Source: Bemisia tabaci
Lineage: Eukaryota > Arthropoda > Insecta > Hemiptera > Aleyrodidae
Reading direction: 5' to 3'
Assembly: GCF_918797505.1 (NCBI RefSeq)
Contig: NC_092795.1
Location: 4,745,434 to 4,809,433 of the forward strand
DNA length: 64,000 bases
In this document: piece after piece, positions 10,734 through 23,417 of the stretch
How positions within the stretch are numbered: position 1 is the stretch's first letter
Layout of the letters: every line of letters begins with the position of its first letter
Notes under the pieces: generated by a model
Database searches by the model: none
Told to the model about the DNA's origin: nothing
Seen by the model: the letters and a program-made list of their open reading frames with translations, nothing else
Made by a program: the position numbers and the translations under genes

Positions 10734-11000
10734 GGCCAATTATTGAAATTTATTGACGAAGCTATAGGCAAAGAAGACAAAAGGGATATGGAGGGATCCT
10801 ATTGGTGAAAGCGGGTGGTTGCAATTGATGAAGGCGGTAAGTAATAGACTAACTAACGGCAAATCACGAGAAACCCGACAAATAGTCCATCATTTTCTCT
10901 CTTCGTTTAAGGGCACCACTTGTTTCAACCAATAGGATCGCTCCATACTCCCTAAGTCTTCTTTTTCTATAGCTTTGTCTATCAATTTCAATAATCAGCC
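10734..11000. mobile_element. family J MITE, copy
   Basis: Ends GGCCAATTATTGAAATTTAT and, inverted, ATCAATTTCAATAATCAGCC. Inner blocks are GATATGGAGGGATCCTATTG and its inverse near 10925. About 267 bp. Confidence 0.75.
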
Positions 11001-12724
11001 CAAAGAGGAAGGAGCGTAACTCCGTTTCAATGTAGTAACGTTGGCTCAAGAAGTCAATTTCCCTCCAAAATTTTGCCGATATTTACGTGTGGTCAAAAGT
11101 AAAATCAATGACATTTTCAATTAGGAATGCTTCAAAGTTTTCCGGCAAAATTACAATTAACGATTGAAAATTTTGCCTTGTTGAAATGTAGTTATGTTCT
11201 TTTACTGAAAGCCTTGCAACGCTGCGACACGCAATACGCATTATGTGATTTATACCATCGATATATTTTCTCCAGTTTATGTCCTCTCTGTGCGATTTCA
11301 CATTTTAAAATAATCGCTCAAAGCACGCCGTAACCGGTACGCAATGATTGCCTTTTATTATTTACTACAGAGATGAATGATGAATGAATGAACGGTAGGC
11401 TCAGTCTGGCAACATTAGAGATTAAAATTTCAAACAAAAATGAAACAAAGCAAAAAAAAATATTTTAAAAAACCACAAGGAGTTAATGTTAGGAAAATAA
11501 TAAAAATAAGTGTTAGGAAGTTAAACCGATGAAGAAAAAGACCTCGCTGCCAATGTCGAGGCACACCCCTGTCTTGAGACAAAGCATAAGCAGGTGAATC
11601 AGGGAAGAATCGGCATCCGGGCAGTGGTGTACGCGGGAAAGAACCGGATGTTTTTGTTTGAGGGTGAAGAATAAAAGTTGAGACTTTTCTGGCGAACTCA
11701 GCTTTTAGCATGGGATAATTCAATCACTTCCTTAATTTATTTATCTTGAATTACGGCAGAGGAAGTGCGAAAGTTGGTGGATGCTCCGAGCGCGATAAAG
11801 GCTTTCAGTACTTCCTTTTTTAGCCGTGTTTGTTTCATCCAACTTAAATCGTCGCAATGGGGTCTTGAGAGACTTCTTAACGTGCGTTCAGAACCCAGAG
11901 AGGTTGTTCAACAACATGTTGAGATTTTGCCGTGCAGTACGAAACACTGTATGACGGATTTTATGGGGTGAAGTTTTTGTCTGGACCTGTTCGTTGAATT
12001 CATAAACACATGAAGGTTTTTGTGCAATATTGGTTATAATGCATCTAAATTGATGAATAAGGGACACTTCAAGAATTATAGGTACGCTAATTGAAGAGGG
12101 AAGCGTCAACGAATCAAACAAGGTGCCTGACATCGTTTACGGTCCGGCTTTTTATTAAAAATTGTCAGATGGAAAATGCTCAAGAGTGTCAAACTAAACC
12201 AATGATGTGACAGTTTAAAGTCTGCAGTTAAAAATTCTTTGGAAATAGCTTTTTAAAGTTTGAAGTTGCTTGTTTGGGACTCAAAACCCTTCTTGAAAAG
12301 GGTGACTTTTTTTCCCAGTCCTAGAAATTAAAATGCATATTATCTATACACCTCCTGAAGAATGATGAACTCAGCCACTCGTATCTTATCATCGTTTTCC
12401 GGACGATAAAACCTAACTACTGTTCAAATTTCTCCATTTTCATTCGCAAACTGTGTCCTTTACACAAGAAAAATGTTGGGCATTTTTGACTGAAAAATAA
12501 ACTGATTTTTCCTCTGATTTCACGCAAAAATTAGCAAAATTTTGATTAGAAAACGTAGTCACATCTCTGTAAAAAATATTAATTTATCAAGCCAATTTTA
12601 CAGCATTCGGTCGGAATTGCGTTCTTTTGTCTGAAAAACGAAGTTATTTAGTGTCAGTACAACATTGAACACAGTATTGTGTTGAAATATCCGACCCTCA
12701 TTTTACCACACGTAAAACTCTTGC
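11001..12724. other. non-coding stretch, nothing firmly recognised
   Basis: AT-rich with scattered repeat fragments (ggaagcgtaactccgtttc-like at 11005, ttttccggacgataaaacct at 12393). I see no exon or RNA gene. Confidence 0.4.
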
Positions 12725-12880
12725 AACCAGACTGCATTTTGCAATAGAGTACTACTACCTCTGATTCATTTTAGAAACGATGCGTGTGTCATTAGTTTTC
12801 CTATGAAGATAGGTGCTTTAATGAATAATCAAGGAAAAGCTGTTCCTTATTGCAGAATGCAGTCTAACTGGCCTAGCAGC
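12725..12880. repeat. inverted repeat related to family R
   Basis: ccagactgcattttgcaata on the left and ttattgcagaatgcagtcta on the right are inverted and resemble the family R termini. Confidence 0.5.
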
Positions 12881-13737
12881 TAACGTCATTAAATTTTACG
12901 TATATGACTGAAATCAGCACAACCGCAATTTCTTTCCTATTTATTTATTTTTTGACAGAAACCTAAACAATGAATAGCCTGAAAGAATTCTGCAAACTTT
13001 CGCTAGATTATATAGATTATACGCACACAGTTTCATGGTGGGTTGTCGCCTGGTGCTCTGTTAAAATAATGAAACATGAGACGAAATTAGGCAACATCTC
13101 ATTTAGTTAGGCTGATTCTGGTCGAAATCGACCAAATAAAGTTACTCGCGCCTTTCATGCCTTCATATAAATAAAGCACGAAACATGCCCGCATCGAACA
13201 AGCTTTGAATAAATAAATTTCCTAGACCCGATAAGTGCTGTTGTAGGTTTTTCTATGGTAAAAGCTCAAAATACGGGCGAAAATGTTAGAGAGCGCTTCA
13301 GGTACAATTTTCTCGGGTCTGAAAAAAGAGATGCTGGCGGACGAGACCTCTCAAACAAGAGCTCGAGTCTTTGTGTAGCGTCCGATTGAAGAGAGCAGAA
13401 AATCCCGAGTATTGCGAAGTTCCGCGAAGGAAACTCTTGAAGAACCGATCCCTCACGTTTAGGTGACGTTTATCTATTAAGTTTGAATAATCCAAGCGAC
13501 CGATCACCTCAGCCGGGACTTCTTGAGATCATATTGTGGTAACTCGACGGAGACTTGTTAAAAATAACCAAGATGCCAGCGGAAATGAATGCCACGGTTT
13601 TCTCAGCGGGAAAAGCTGATTTTATCGCTTGATTTTCACATTTTCTAAAATTGTTTCATTTTTTCCGCACTATAAAAAATCTACATTTAACGGTAAGAGT
13701 TACCCAATGAAAATGAGTGCTTTTATGGATAAACTGT
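12881..13737. other. non-coding stretch
   Basis: Unique-looking AT-rich DNA. Positions 13290-13550 are less AT-rich but have no splice-bounded reading frame that I recognise. Confidence 0.4.
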
Positions 13738-14236
13738 ATGGATTGCATTTTGCAAAAAGGAACGAAGAGCATTCCAACACTGGAAAAAAAGATTGGTAGA
13801 ATTTACCATTCCTTCTCGCTGTACTTCACACAGCGTAAAGGAATGGTAAATTCTACCAATCTGCAAGTCGATTCTGCCAGAGGAATGGTTACCTGCACTA
13901 GTATATAGTAACGTTTACCTTTCTTCTTGCAGAATTGACTCAAAATTGACGCTGTGAGAAATACAGCGTGAAGGAATGATAAATTCTACCAATCCTTTTT
14001 TTTCAGTGAATGCACCTAGGATTGCGCAACTTAAATTATTTGCAATAGAAATACATAAATCATGCAAAAAGTCAAATCACACGGGTAATGTTTGTCTTGA
14101 ATGTATAGTTTTTTGGGAGTAAAGATACAAATTGTTTAGATGGTCAGTTTACATTTGCAAGGTAAAAGTTATGTAGTTGCACAATGTTAGCGACATTGGA
14201 ATGCTCTTGGTTCCTTTATGCAAAATGCAAGCCATA
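13738..14236. mobile_element. family R MITE, interrupted by family B
   Basis: ATGGATTGCATTTTGCAAAA on the left and, inverted, TTATGCAAAATGCAAGCCAT on the right. The family B element at 13778-14009 sits inside its left part, so R was there first. The uninterrupted relative is at 18.59 kb. Confidence 0.75.
13778..14009. mobile_element. family B foldback MITE, copy 1, TSD AA
   Basis: CACTGGAAAAAAAGATTGGT to CCTTTTTTTTCAGTG, flanked by AA on both sides. Inside are repeated and inverted blocks GGTAGAATTTACCATTCCTT and AAGGAATGGTAAATTCTACC around CGCTGT/ACAGCG. Confidence 0.9.
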
Positions 14237-14840
14237 TGTAGAAATTACAGTTCCTTATTGCAAAATGTAGTCCCAATGTGCAGCTACAACCAGTTTCGCT
14301 AATCTGTTGAAAATTGATATTGACTGTATATATCACCCTGCTTCAGGCATTGTGATCATAAGTCCTCCAGATTTAGAATCCGCGTAAAAATAACACCCCC
14401 CACCCCCTTTTGGATAGCACGGAATAAGCATCTCGTCACGGCGGTCCAGACGCCCCGCTGGGCCCTCGGCGGGAAATGCCACGCACGACGGGATGCCTAC
14501 CCCACCGTCGGAAGGCGTGGAGACGAGCCGCAGACATCGCCAACACGCCGTTGCCAAGTCTCCGCCACCGAATCGTCCGGAACTCGCGGAGATGCGTGTC
14601 GTGCTTTGCGATAAATCGAATGATCCGTCATTCAAATCTATGAAGAGGGATCGAGTATCAGGGTATGCCTTGATAATCGATTCTTTGCCCTAGTTTCAAA
14701 TGGGAAACTGTCGATATTCGATTGTTGACGCTTCGACCCGGCGGGGATAACGAGCTTGTAAAAACAGCGGCGCGTTAATGATTGCGCCCATCGTGCCAGG
14801 AACCGGGAACGGGGGTGGCGCCGTGCGTGGGAGTGTCCCG
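14237..14840. other. non-coding stretch with a CpG-rich part
   Basis: Positions 14400-14620 are CpG-rich with open frames in several registers, but without beat-like or other recognisable motifs. Family-R-like fragments lie at 14250. No gene call. Confidence 0.35.
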
Positions 14841-15091
14841 GCGCCAAGGAAAAACGCCGTATCAACATTCCACAGTTGCCAAATTCCTTCGATAAAATGT
14901 TCATTTAACAAGGAAAGATATGAATATTTCCTCTTGAAATGTTCAAGTAAATTAGATTCGATTGTAAATGAAATTCTCTGAAAAATCGGAGGGAAAATAT
15001 GCACATGCAGATTTCCATAAATATTCACATTTCATTAAAATAAATTTGGCAACGTCTGAAGGTTCTTACGGCGTTTTTTCTCAGAATGGCC
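14841..15091. mobile_element. family M MITE, degenerate copy
   Basis: Contains ccaaggaaaaacgccgtatc and ttgccaaattccttcgataa on the left, and, inverted, ggcaacgtctgaaggttctt and acggcgttttttctcagaat on the right. The outer ends are decayed. Confidence 0.6.
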
Positions 15092-15974
15092 GCCCAGGGA
15101 TTGGGACTCGGGGAACCGGGTGGAACCTTAGAGGAACCCTCGTTTTCTCGTCCCCAGCGACTCAAAGAGGGGGGGGGGGGGTGGCGTTGGATCGGTCTTG
15201 GCTGGAGGACAAAACCAGGCCCAAGTTATGTTCGGCCGGATAATGGTGGGACGATGTAGGGTAGATGTTTGGATGGTGGAACTATCGAATCACGCAGAAC
15301 ATTTTCACACCAACCGACAGCGTGGATTTGTATTCAAATCCGGAAAGTTCGTGAACATCGTCAAATAGAATTGAACAGCTCGTTCTCGAAAATACTTTTA
15401 CAAAATGTGAACTTCAAACCGCCTGATCATTTCCCTTTTAACGTAAAGCGTAGCAGGATTGAGTTGCGCAAGAAATTTTGTCCAACCCTAATGAGTCAGG
15501 ATAGGCCGGGAAATTTTCGGCCGAAAATTTTTCCTCCGGTTAATTTTTCTTTTTTCCCTCTCTCATTTTCAAGACACTTTGTGCTTGGAATAATTGTTTG
15601 TGATTAGAATTTTTAATGAAACTATGCCAAAAATCATCGAAAGCCAGGGAAAAGTCGCAGATTTTCCTATTTAGAATATCTGGAAAGTTAGGGGTTTTTA
15701 AAATCCAAGAAAACTTGTCAATCTACAAACAGCCATGATTACGATACGAACGTGATTCCGCTCATTTTTGCCGATAATGGTCCCAAAAATTGAACTTAAT
15801 CGCACTTTATATGTGGCAACTCTACCATAGACGAGAGGAGATGATAGTAGAAAGTAGATAATTAATAGGTTACGGTTTTTCATATTTCAAAGTAGATTAA
15901 ATAAGCAGCTTCAGAGGAAGGTTCAGAAGTAGTGTAATTTGCTCATGAATAGTGTCAATTCCTCATCACATATC
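15092..15974. other. non-coding stretch
   Basis: A G run at 15171-15181 and otherwise unique AT-rich DNA. No gene recognised. Confidence 0.4.
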
Positions 15975-16205
15975 TATCATCAATTTACTAATTTCTTTTT
16001 TTCAATATGTTTGTATCCTAAAACTGCCGTATCTTCGTGCAACGATGACGCACAAATGTAACGAGTGACACATTTTCTCATGACGAGCGGAAAGATGTAA
16101 GGAGCTCCATTTTTTTCAATTGCAGAGCTGGATACAACTATTCGTACTCTGGGGATGTCCGTGTTGCATACACAAATAATTTCAGGCGCTCTGTTCATCA
16201 TAAAA
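15975..16205 (-). repeat. family N partial copy
   Basis: gatacaactattcgtactct and gtccgtgttgcatacaca are the inverse of the family N core at 7.04 kb. Confidence 0.6.
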
Positions 16206-17599
16206 TCCTACGAGTTCGCATACATGTATAAGCGCGAAGCACTCAATGGAGATTGGGCTGCGTAGCGACCAGCAGATGCACCCAATCGGAAGTGTTGCGT
16301 ACATTTAGCAACAATCAGAACTATTGAATAACTTTTCAACTTCATAATAATAATATTCATAATAATACTGTGGATATGACTTTATTCACACGGGTTTATA
16401 GCGTTACAATACGTATGTATATAGAACTCTGTTACCACGGAGACATATCAGGTTGAAGCTTAATTAGCTTTAATAGGAAGTATTAATGCTGAAAAGAGCT
16501 GTTTAAAAATGATTTAAGTCTAAAAGAACTCTAAACACAGGGATCGAATGATACACAGTTCCTCTCAGCAAAAAAGAATGTCTAGTTGTACTTAAAAGAT
16601 GGCAGATTTGTAATTTCTGTCGTTATTTGGTGTTTATATTTTGTCAGCCAATATGGCATCTTGTAAAATTATACTGTTGTTGAATTTAAAAAAAAAAAAA
16701 AAAAAGATGGCAGCACTGAAAAGTACAGGAGAAATTGAGCGGGAACAGACGGGCAGCCGAGCGCGGGCAGGGAAATCGGAAGGAAATCGAGCGGAGGGCC
16801 AATCAGGGGCCCCACGTCGCCCTAAGCCAAAACAACGGAATCCCCCAAAGAGTTCTCAAAGGACTTGGGTGGTTTTAGCCGAGCACGGCAGCGTATTAGG
16901 CCGCATTGTTAGGGACGCCTCCGAAATCCCCGCAGAATCCGAGCGACGGAGAAATCGCATTCAAGTTTCATTAAACCCGTTCATTTGTTTGCCGAATGCA
17001 CGGAGGCGAAAAGGGCAGGGGCAAAAAAGGAAAAAAAAGGCGAGCGGGACAATAAAGGGGATTAAAAGGCTCGAAAAGGGTAAAAAATAAAACGAAGAGG
17101 AGGAAAGAAAGTTGATTACACTTAACTGAACTTCGGCAGCACTTATCCACTACCCTCCGCCGCGACAAAACCGCGCATCTCAAATAGAAATCCTGCGCGG
17201 ATCTGGGGTTTCTGCCCAGCGCGGCAGGGCTCTCGGCTATTTTCCTGTAGTGTTTTTCCGGATCATCGGACCTCCCCCTGCGCCCCCCACGCGTGCGGAG
17301 GCCCCGGATTTCTTCAGACATTAGACGTCATACTTGCCTGCTCGGCTGGCTGTTTCATTAGTGGCAAGACCCCCGTCTCGAGTCCGGGCTGCGCTTGTGT
17401 GTGTGCGTGCTAATGTCCGTGTGAGCGTGCGTCGGAGCCTTAATACTCGCGTTTATCGTCGGCTTCAAGTCTTTTTTCGGCCGGAAAGTCCTCTTGAGAC
17501 GCACGTTGCCAGCTGCTGAGACATTTCCGGATTTATCGTGGGGTTTCCGGAAGTTGCGATGGAATTCATACCAAAAATGTTTTGATGACTCTCGCGCAA
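16206..17599. other. non-coding stretch with an A run and a GC-richer middle
   Basis: An 18-base A run (16688-16705) is followed by a purine/CpG-rich region to about 17500. Long open frames occur there on both strands, but their composition is biased and low in complexity (Lys/Arg/Glu-rich), and no domain is recognisable. Confidence 0.4.
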
Positions 17600-17825
17600 T
17601 GGAACGAGCTGATAGAAGAAGTCGGACACGGAATTTGTGGCTAAAATTTCAAATTTTGATGTTTATTTCGTCACAAATTAATTTCAAGGGGTGTTTCTGA
17701 AAGGAAATTTTACGAAAAAACTAGTAGAGCCACTCTTGAAATTTTTTGTTTCATGTTACCGAAAATATAACCTTTCAAAGTTTTCAGATTTTGTCCAGAT
17801 CTTGTAAGAAAATGAACTTTGTGCA
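17600..17825. mobile_element. degenerate family L element
   Basis: The interior matches family L in order: gaagtcggacacggaa, ttgatgtttatttcgtcac, caaggggtg, ccactctt, aaagttttcagattttgtcc. Both CACAGTGG ends are lost. Confidence 0.55.
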
Positions 17826-18586
17826 CCTAAGTCCTTTTTTTGTGGAAGGTCATATATTTCATTGAACTTTTATTTAATTTCTTGGTGAACTATGAAAACT
17901 TCCCGCAAGAGTTCAGTATGAGTATAATAAGAATGATACATTTTGCGATTCGAAAGAGAGTAAGAAAGCACCGGAAGGGTTTTGTTTCAAATTACAGTAA
18001 GTTACGATGCTGTTTTCCTCACATAGAACATCTCCACGTTTGGCTGGATGTTTTCCGACGGATAACCTTTATGTCGTCGTAGGAACTTTTTTGGATGTTT
18101 GTGGTGATCCTAACGGACTCTCAAGAACTCATGAACTCCATCAAACGACGCGAGCTTTTTTATTGGGACGTCAAAGTCGCGTTTGGAATTCAGCGCAGGG
18201 CCGAGACACGTCGTAACTTTTCATGATAACCCGTCAGACTAAACGCGTAAAAAGTCGCCCGCGAAGTTCGGGATGTATCTACGTGGGAAGAGAAAATTTT
18301 TGTATGGAAGGTCCAACAAAATCTTTGATCAAAAGCCGCCCACGTCAATTCTTTGAACGATCAGGAAAATGCGTGACATTTTCCTGGCGATCGAAGTATA
18401 TTTGCAAGTATACATAAATATATCGATTATATATGTGGGTATTTGCGTGCATCTTGTTTATCGCGTGTCCGTTCAGCATTCGTAAAGCAATTCGACGTAC
18501 ATTCTCACGAAATTTCAAATCAGAATGTTGCTTACTGTTTCTGCAAAGAAATAGAAAATAGGTGGAAAATGGATAGTATGCAGTGT
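17826..18586. other. non-coding stretch
   Basis: No exon, repeat boundary or RNA gene recognised. Confidence 0.4.
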
Positions 18587-18851
18587 ATATGGATTGCATT
18601 TTGCAAAAAGGAGCCAGGAGCATTGCGATGTTGCTATAATTGTGCAACTTCATACATTGCAATATAACTATTGAAATCCTGAAAAAATACGAAATTTGTA
18701 CAGTAATTTTTGTTTTGAATTTACAGTTTTTAGCGAGTAAAATAGAAACTGTTTATGGATAATCAGATTTTTCTTCCAAAACAAAGAAGTTACACAATCT
18801 CAGCGACATTGCAATGTTCCTGGTCCCTTTTTTGCAAAATGCAATCCATAT
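18587..18851. mobile_element. family R MITE, intact copy
   Basis: ATATGGATTGCATTTTGCAA opens and its inverse (TTTGCAAAATGCAATCCATA) closes. The next inverted blocks are CAGGAGCATTGC and GCAATGTTCCTG. About 265 bp. It shows what the interrupted copy at 13.7 kb looked like before insertion. Confidence 0.8.
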
Positions 18852-19001
18852 GTAGTCAGTCTACTCTGGGAAATTCCCAATTCAACCTGCGTCTCGCAAT
18901 CGATACACTTGTTAATGTATCAAGGTTATGCAGTAATTCCGAGTATTGAGAGGAAACTGCATTTAACAGGACGAGCAGTCGTTAATCACCAGCCGGTTGT
19001 T

Positions 19002-19249
19002 CTGCCGTGCTAAGGAAGAACGTCATATGAGTATTCAAATGTTGCCTAATTTCTTCTTAGAAAGTATACATTTTAGAAAGTTATGATTTGTTGTCCTCTC
19101 AAATTTCAGGCACTTTACATCAAATTATGAAACAAATTTTCTTAAAAACCGGAGGAAAAATATTCATTAATACTCCCAAAAATTCGTGATTTGACAAAGG
19201 AAATCTGGCAACATCTGGATGTTCATACGGCGTTCTTCCTTAGCACTGA
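19002..19249. mobile_element. family M MITE copy
   Basis: CTGCCGTGCTAAGGAAGAAC on the left and the inverted CATACGGCGTTCTTCCTTAG on the right, with GTTGCC and GGCAACATCTGG inside. Confidence 0.75.
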
Positions 19250-22200
19250 TGTGTTGTCGTCGGCTACGGACCTCTACAAGTAAAATGCTTCGATCGAGAG
19301 AAATAATTTTCACAAAGGTAATAGATAACCAACATTAACATGGGCAAGTTGTTGAGTGCCGAACAGTCTGCTGTTCGTGCGCGAGGTAAAAACCGCCTTC
19401 AAACAGTCGTGTATGCAATAAGACTGCATAGGAGTTTGTATAGTTGCTCGAGTTAGGTTGCACTCTGTTGAACAGCTTTCAGTGAATTTATCCTCTGGAC
19501 ATAATGATCATGACTGCATTCTTTTACAGGAATTGACCCGATAAATTGGATTATTTTATAAGAATATGTCTGCAGTTGTTCCTGTAAAAATTATGTTACT
19601 GTTTACGTGTAATCAGAGTGAGAATTAGTGAAATTGAAGACTTTGAGGTAAAAGGGCGTAAAAAGCTTGCGATGCTGCTAAAATCTTGCAGTTTAGACCC
19701 TTATGCAAACTAGTCCATTCAAAAGCTCTTGTACGGTTTTCTTCTTACATATGCTGTGCATCCTTCTCACTATTACGTGGAGGCAAGTTGACTGTGAATG
19801 AATTGTATTTGCTGCACATGCTATGCAAAATAGCACAATCTTAAGAGCATTAAAATTCGCATAAGACCCTTTACTGAAGAAGTTCTCAGTTTTCTCTACT
19901 CTCTGTTCAACAGTTTGTTTTCGAAAAAATCAAATTAGGGAGTGGAAGATCTGAATTTGAACCTAACGATTAATTTTGAACCAAGATTTTTATCGTGTTG
20001 ATAAAATGTTGACTCACATTGTATTATATTTTGTAATAACTGACGAGTGGGATCTGCTGATGAGGTCTAAAGAGACCCAAACCGGTACAGATCTCTCGGC
20101 GTGACTCCAACTTAATATTCCAATGTAAACTGCCTGAGCTGAACACTCTTCCCCCTCAGTTTTATACTGGTACTCACTAGAATTAAAAAAACAATTTTTT
20201 TGACTCTAATTATATTTTGGAACTTATTGAGTTTGATTTCCCTCCGAAATGGTGTGGGCCCAGCAGCACCATTTCTCCACCTTGTTTTGCAGTAAGTAAG
20301 CACTATTTTGGCCCATTTTAGAAACAACATACATGCCATTTTTTCCCCTATGCAGATATGTGCTTTTATGAGAGAGGCAGAATCCGTGGTTTTGTACTGC
20401 AGAATGTAATCCAATGACAGACCGAATTGATCAATTTGGATTTTAGAGGGCTCACAGGTATTCAGCTCTGGAGCCCGAGAAACCCTGAAAATCTCCCGAA
20501 AATGCGAAAAATTTTAAAAAACGTAATTAAGTGTGATGAATTTAACACGGGAGAAATTTTACACATCTTGCGAGGATCTCAAGCTCACATTGGAGAGAGG
20601 GGATTTTCACCCGGATATGGCGTCGGTGGGGGCGCAGGCAGCGCCTGCACGGTATGCAATATCATCGCCGCGCCAAAACCATAAATCTTAAATTTGCATT
20701 GTACGCGATTAATGTAAAAGTATGCCAAACACCCTTGCCTGATCACGCGCGGGGACCCGGGGCCCCAGGAGGCGTCGCGACGCCGCGGCGTCTCGACTAG
20801 ACAACCGGGAGCGGCGAGCGGCGTCGAAAACAATATTGCCGCCGGCGCGCCAGCCGCGTGATGGGATTTTAATGCCCGCAATCAAACGACCATGAAAGCA
20901 TGTTTATTTTCCAGTCCCGATAAATTCGGCCCGGCCCGGTATTACGGACATATTTTAGAAAGTTGGAAAAACTCCGCTCGCGCGGGCGTTTTTTTGTATC
21001 CGTAACCTGGATGTTTCGAATCGCTCAAGTGCCGGTCGCGGAACATTCCGCGCGCTCTATCGCCGGGTTTTTTCGTCCGATTAAAAGTTTCGTCTTTCGG
21101 ACGCGCCGTGATTTGCTTCCTGGATGATTTTACGATAATAGGGGTGGTAGCCTCGCTAGTTTAGTTTATGCGCCGAAAAAAATGATGAGCGGACCCGCGT
21201 ATCAAAAAAATTTATCAGTGCATAGTTACCGGATGCCTAATATAATTAGAATTAGCCCAACTCCAATTCACGTTGCCTAATTTTCCTCCCAGTTTTACTT
21301 TTTTAACAGAGATGTAAACTAACAGTATGCCTTGTGACTTTCTGTGGATTCCCTCGCAGATTATAAAGAATAGTATGAATTTTATGTTCTTTCCATGACC
21401 ACATGGATAATTACATTTGCCCCGAGTCTTTAGAAACGCTGAATTATATTTAATTGGCTTTCTTCTCTGCGCTGGGTGATGTATTGAAGGTGTATAAGCT
21501 ACAGTAATGTAGAATTTGCACACAAAAAATCTATTGCTTTATCTAAAATTACTTAGAAAGGTGATTTTGCAGCATTTTTCATGATTTTTTTCTGAAATGG
21601 GAAACTGTACACAAATATATTTTAAAGTGAGAAAATATATATGCCACCTTGTGACGTCATCCAGCGGCATTCCTCATTTAACACATGTATTTTAGCAGAT
21701 AAGGTTATACTGCCGCATTTCCTTCATTAATAGTTCAATTTAGAAACCAAGGATTTCCTCATGCTTAGATCTCCCAGTAGTTTCATTTTAAACTTGAAGT
21801 TTACAGATTTCAGACACAGCAGAATTAACTTAAAATGGGATTAAGGCCGCAAAAACATAAAATTAAAAACCCCGCAATAACAGCGGCTAGGCTCTGTTTT
21901 GTTTCCTTTTAAGTTGCCTTGTTTCCGGTTGGGAATGTAGCTGTAATACTCCGAAATGAATTTTTTTATTTTATGTTTTTGAAACCTTAGTTCCACTTTG
22001 TGTTGATTTTGTACATCTCTTAGTTTTTTTTTTATTTTTAGACTTCTGCAAATTCATCATTGCAGAAATGTTTAAAATTATGCCACTTCTTAACGTGTTT
22101 TTCAAGTTTCACTATAGATGCAATAATGCATCCAAGGACAGAAAATGTAGGAGCATATGTGTTTAAAATACGACATTTCTCCTTCAATGCATGAGAACAT

Positions 22201-23071
22201 GGAACTTAGTAGCTCCAGAAAGTCGCGGAAAATCTAAATTTGTTTAAAACTCCCTAAATTTCTCGGAATATGCTTGGACATATTTTTTGTCTCTCTTGGT
22301 CAAAAGTTCTATCTGTTCACTGGCGTGAAATTTTTTCCATATAGCAGCTTTTCGAATTAAATGGACAGGCCGAATAAAAATGATTCCAGGTATCGAAATG
22401 ATTGATCGAGAGAATGCGCTGGAGGAAAAAAAATTAATGTTACGGACAGTCGTGCTGCGGCATTTCATTTTCGTGCACGCCCTTGTTTCGAGGAACAATG
22501 ACGATCCGCTAAATGAACGCGCTGAAAGTTAGGTAGCTACTTAAATCGAAAATTGAAACTACACGACCAATCAAACTGCAAGCGCTCGCTGTCATGCGAA
22601 TACTTACTCGAGTAGAAGTTGCCGATATGCATGTTTTTTTGCATAATTTGCCGGTGAAGTGCAAGACATCTATAATGCAAAATATAGACGAAGGTGAAAT
22701 CTCATAGAATCTCGAAAAAGGCCCATAATTTTGGAAATGGACCCTACAAGAGATTGAAATGATTTATTCCATGTAAAATGTAAAAAATGAAAAAAAGTAT
22801 ATGATGATGACAAGTTTTAAGGGAGGCACGGACCTACTTCAAAGTTTCCGGAACCTGAAAATATTTTCTCTTGTACCTGTTCTGAATTTTTTTTCGGAGG
22901 AAAATTATCGTGATCTTTTGGAAAGGTCATTTTCTAAAGTTATACTGTCAAATTTTACTCGAGATTCGTTAAAATTGTCATTTTTAGGGTCCATTTTTGA
23001 AAATCTTCTTCAACCTCTCTTAATCCTGATGTAAAACGCATGGCGCCTACTAAGGGAAGGAACTATTCGAG
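19250..23071. other. long non-coding stretch with a CpG-rich segment
   Basis: Positions 20640-21130 are CpG-rich and unique (gcgacgccgcggcgtctcga and similar), unlike the surrounding AT-rich DNA. Such stretches may be conserved non-coding or promoter-like. Family-R-like fragments lie near 20285 and 20395. No gene recognised elsewhere. Confidence 0.4.
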
Positions 23072-23082
23072 GAACGACTATT

Positions 23083-23343
23083 TTTTTTCCTGTTGGTTTT
23101 ATAGCTTAGTGTCTAGCACCTTCAGCCAACTTTAGACTATATTTACTGTCCGTAGACATCGAGGGACTTAGACACATCCATGCTCCAGGGTTTTCACATT
23201 TTCAGGGACTAAGGCCGAGTAGAATCTCTTTCAGCAGATCTACTCGTCAGTTCCGTGAAAATTTGACGCCACTACCGGGATTCGAACCCAGGACCTGTTG
23301 AACTAGAGTCCGACGCGCTGATCACCAGGCCAACCTGGCCAAC
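23083..23343 (-). mobile_element. tRNA-derived SINE with 11-bp TSD
   Basis: Read on the minus strand, the head near 23343 has an A-box-like GGCCTGGTGATCAGCGCG and, about 40 bases on, a perfect B box GGTTCGAATCC (complement at 23280-23291). These are the internal RNA polymerase III promoter of a tRNA. About 190 bp of non-tRNA body follow, ending GCTATAAAACC and a short A run (T run at 23083 on plus). GAACGACTATT occurs immediately outside both ends (23072-23082 and 23344-23354), the target duplication of LINE-driven retroposition. The tRNA part cannot fold into a good anticodon stem, so it is not a functional tRNA gene. Confidence 0.9.
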
Positions 23344-23378
23344 GAACGACTATTGTTATGACCTTCAGTCATGACCAC

Positions 23379-23383
<5 letters not shown>

Positions 23384-23409
<26 letters not shown>
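23384..23409. repeat. 26-base A run
   Basis: Simple A run 30 bp from the SINE, on the side away from the SINE's own tail. It may be the remains of another retroposed sequence. Confidence 0.8.

Positions 23410-23417
<8 letters not shown>

Noticed and set aside
16641..17090. 149-codon Lys/Arg-rich frame after an A run
   Set aside because: Composition-driven, low complexity, no domain; the start lies next to a homopolymer.
23270..23343. A functional tRNA gene on the minus strand
   Set aside because: The A and B boxes are present, but the anticodon and acceptor stems do not pair and the sequence is the head of a SINE with target duplications.
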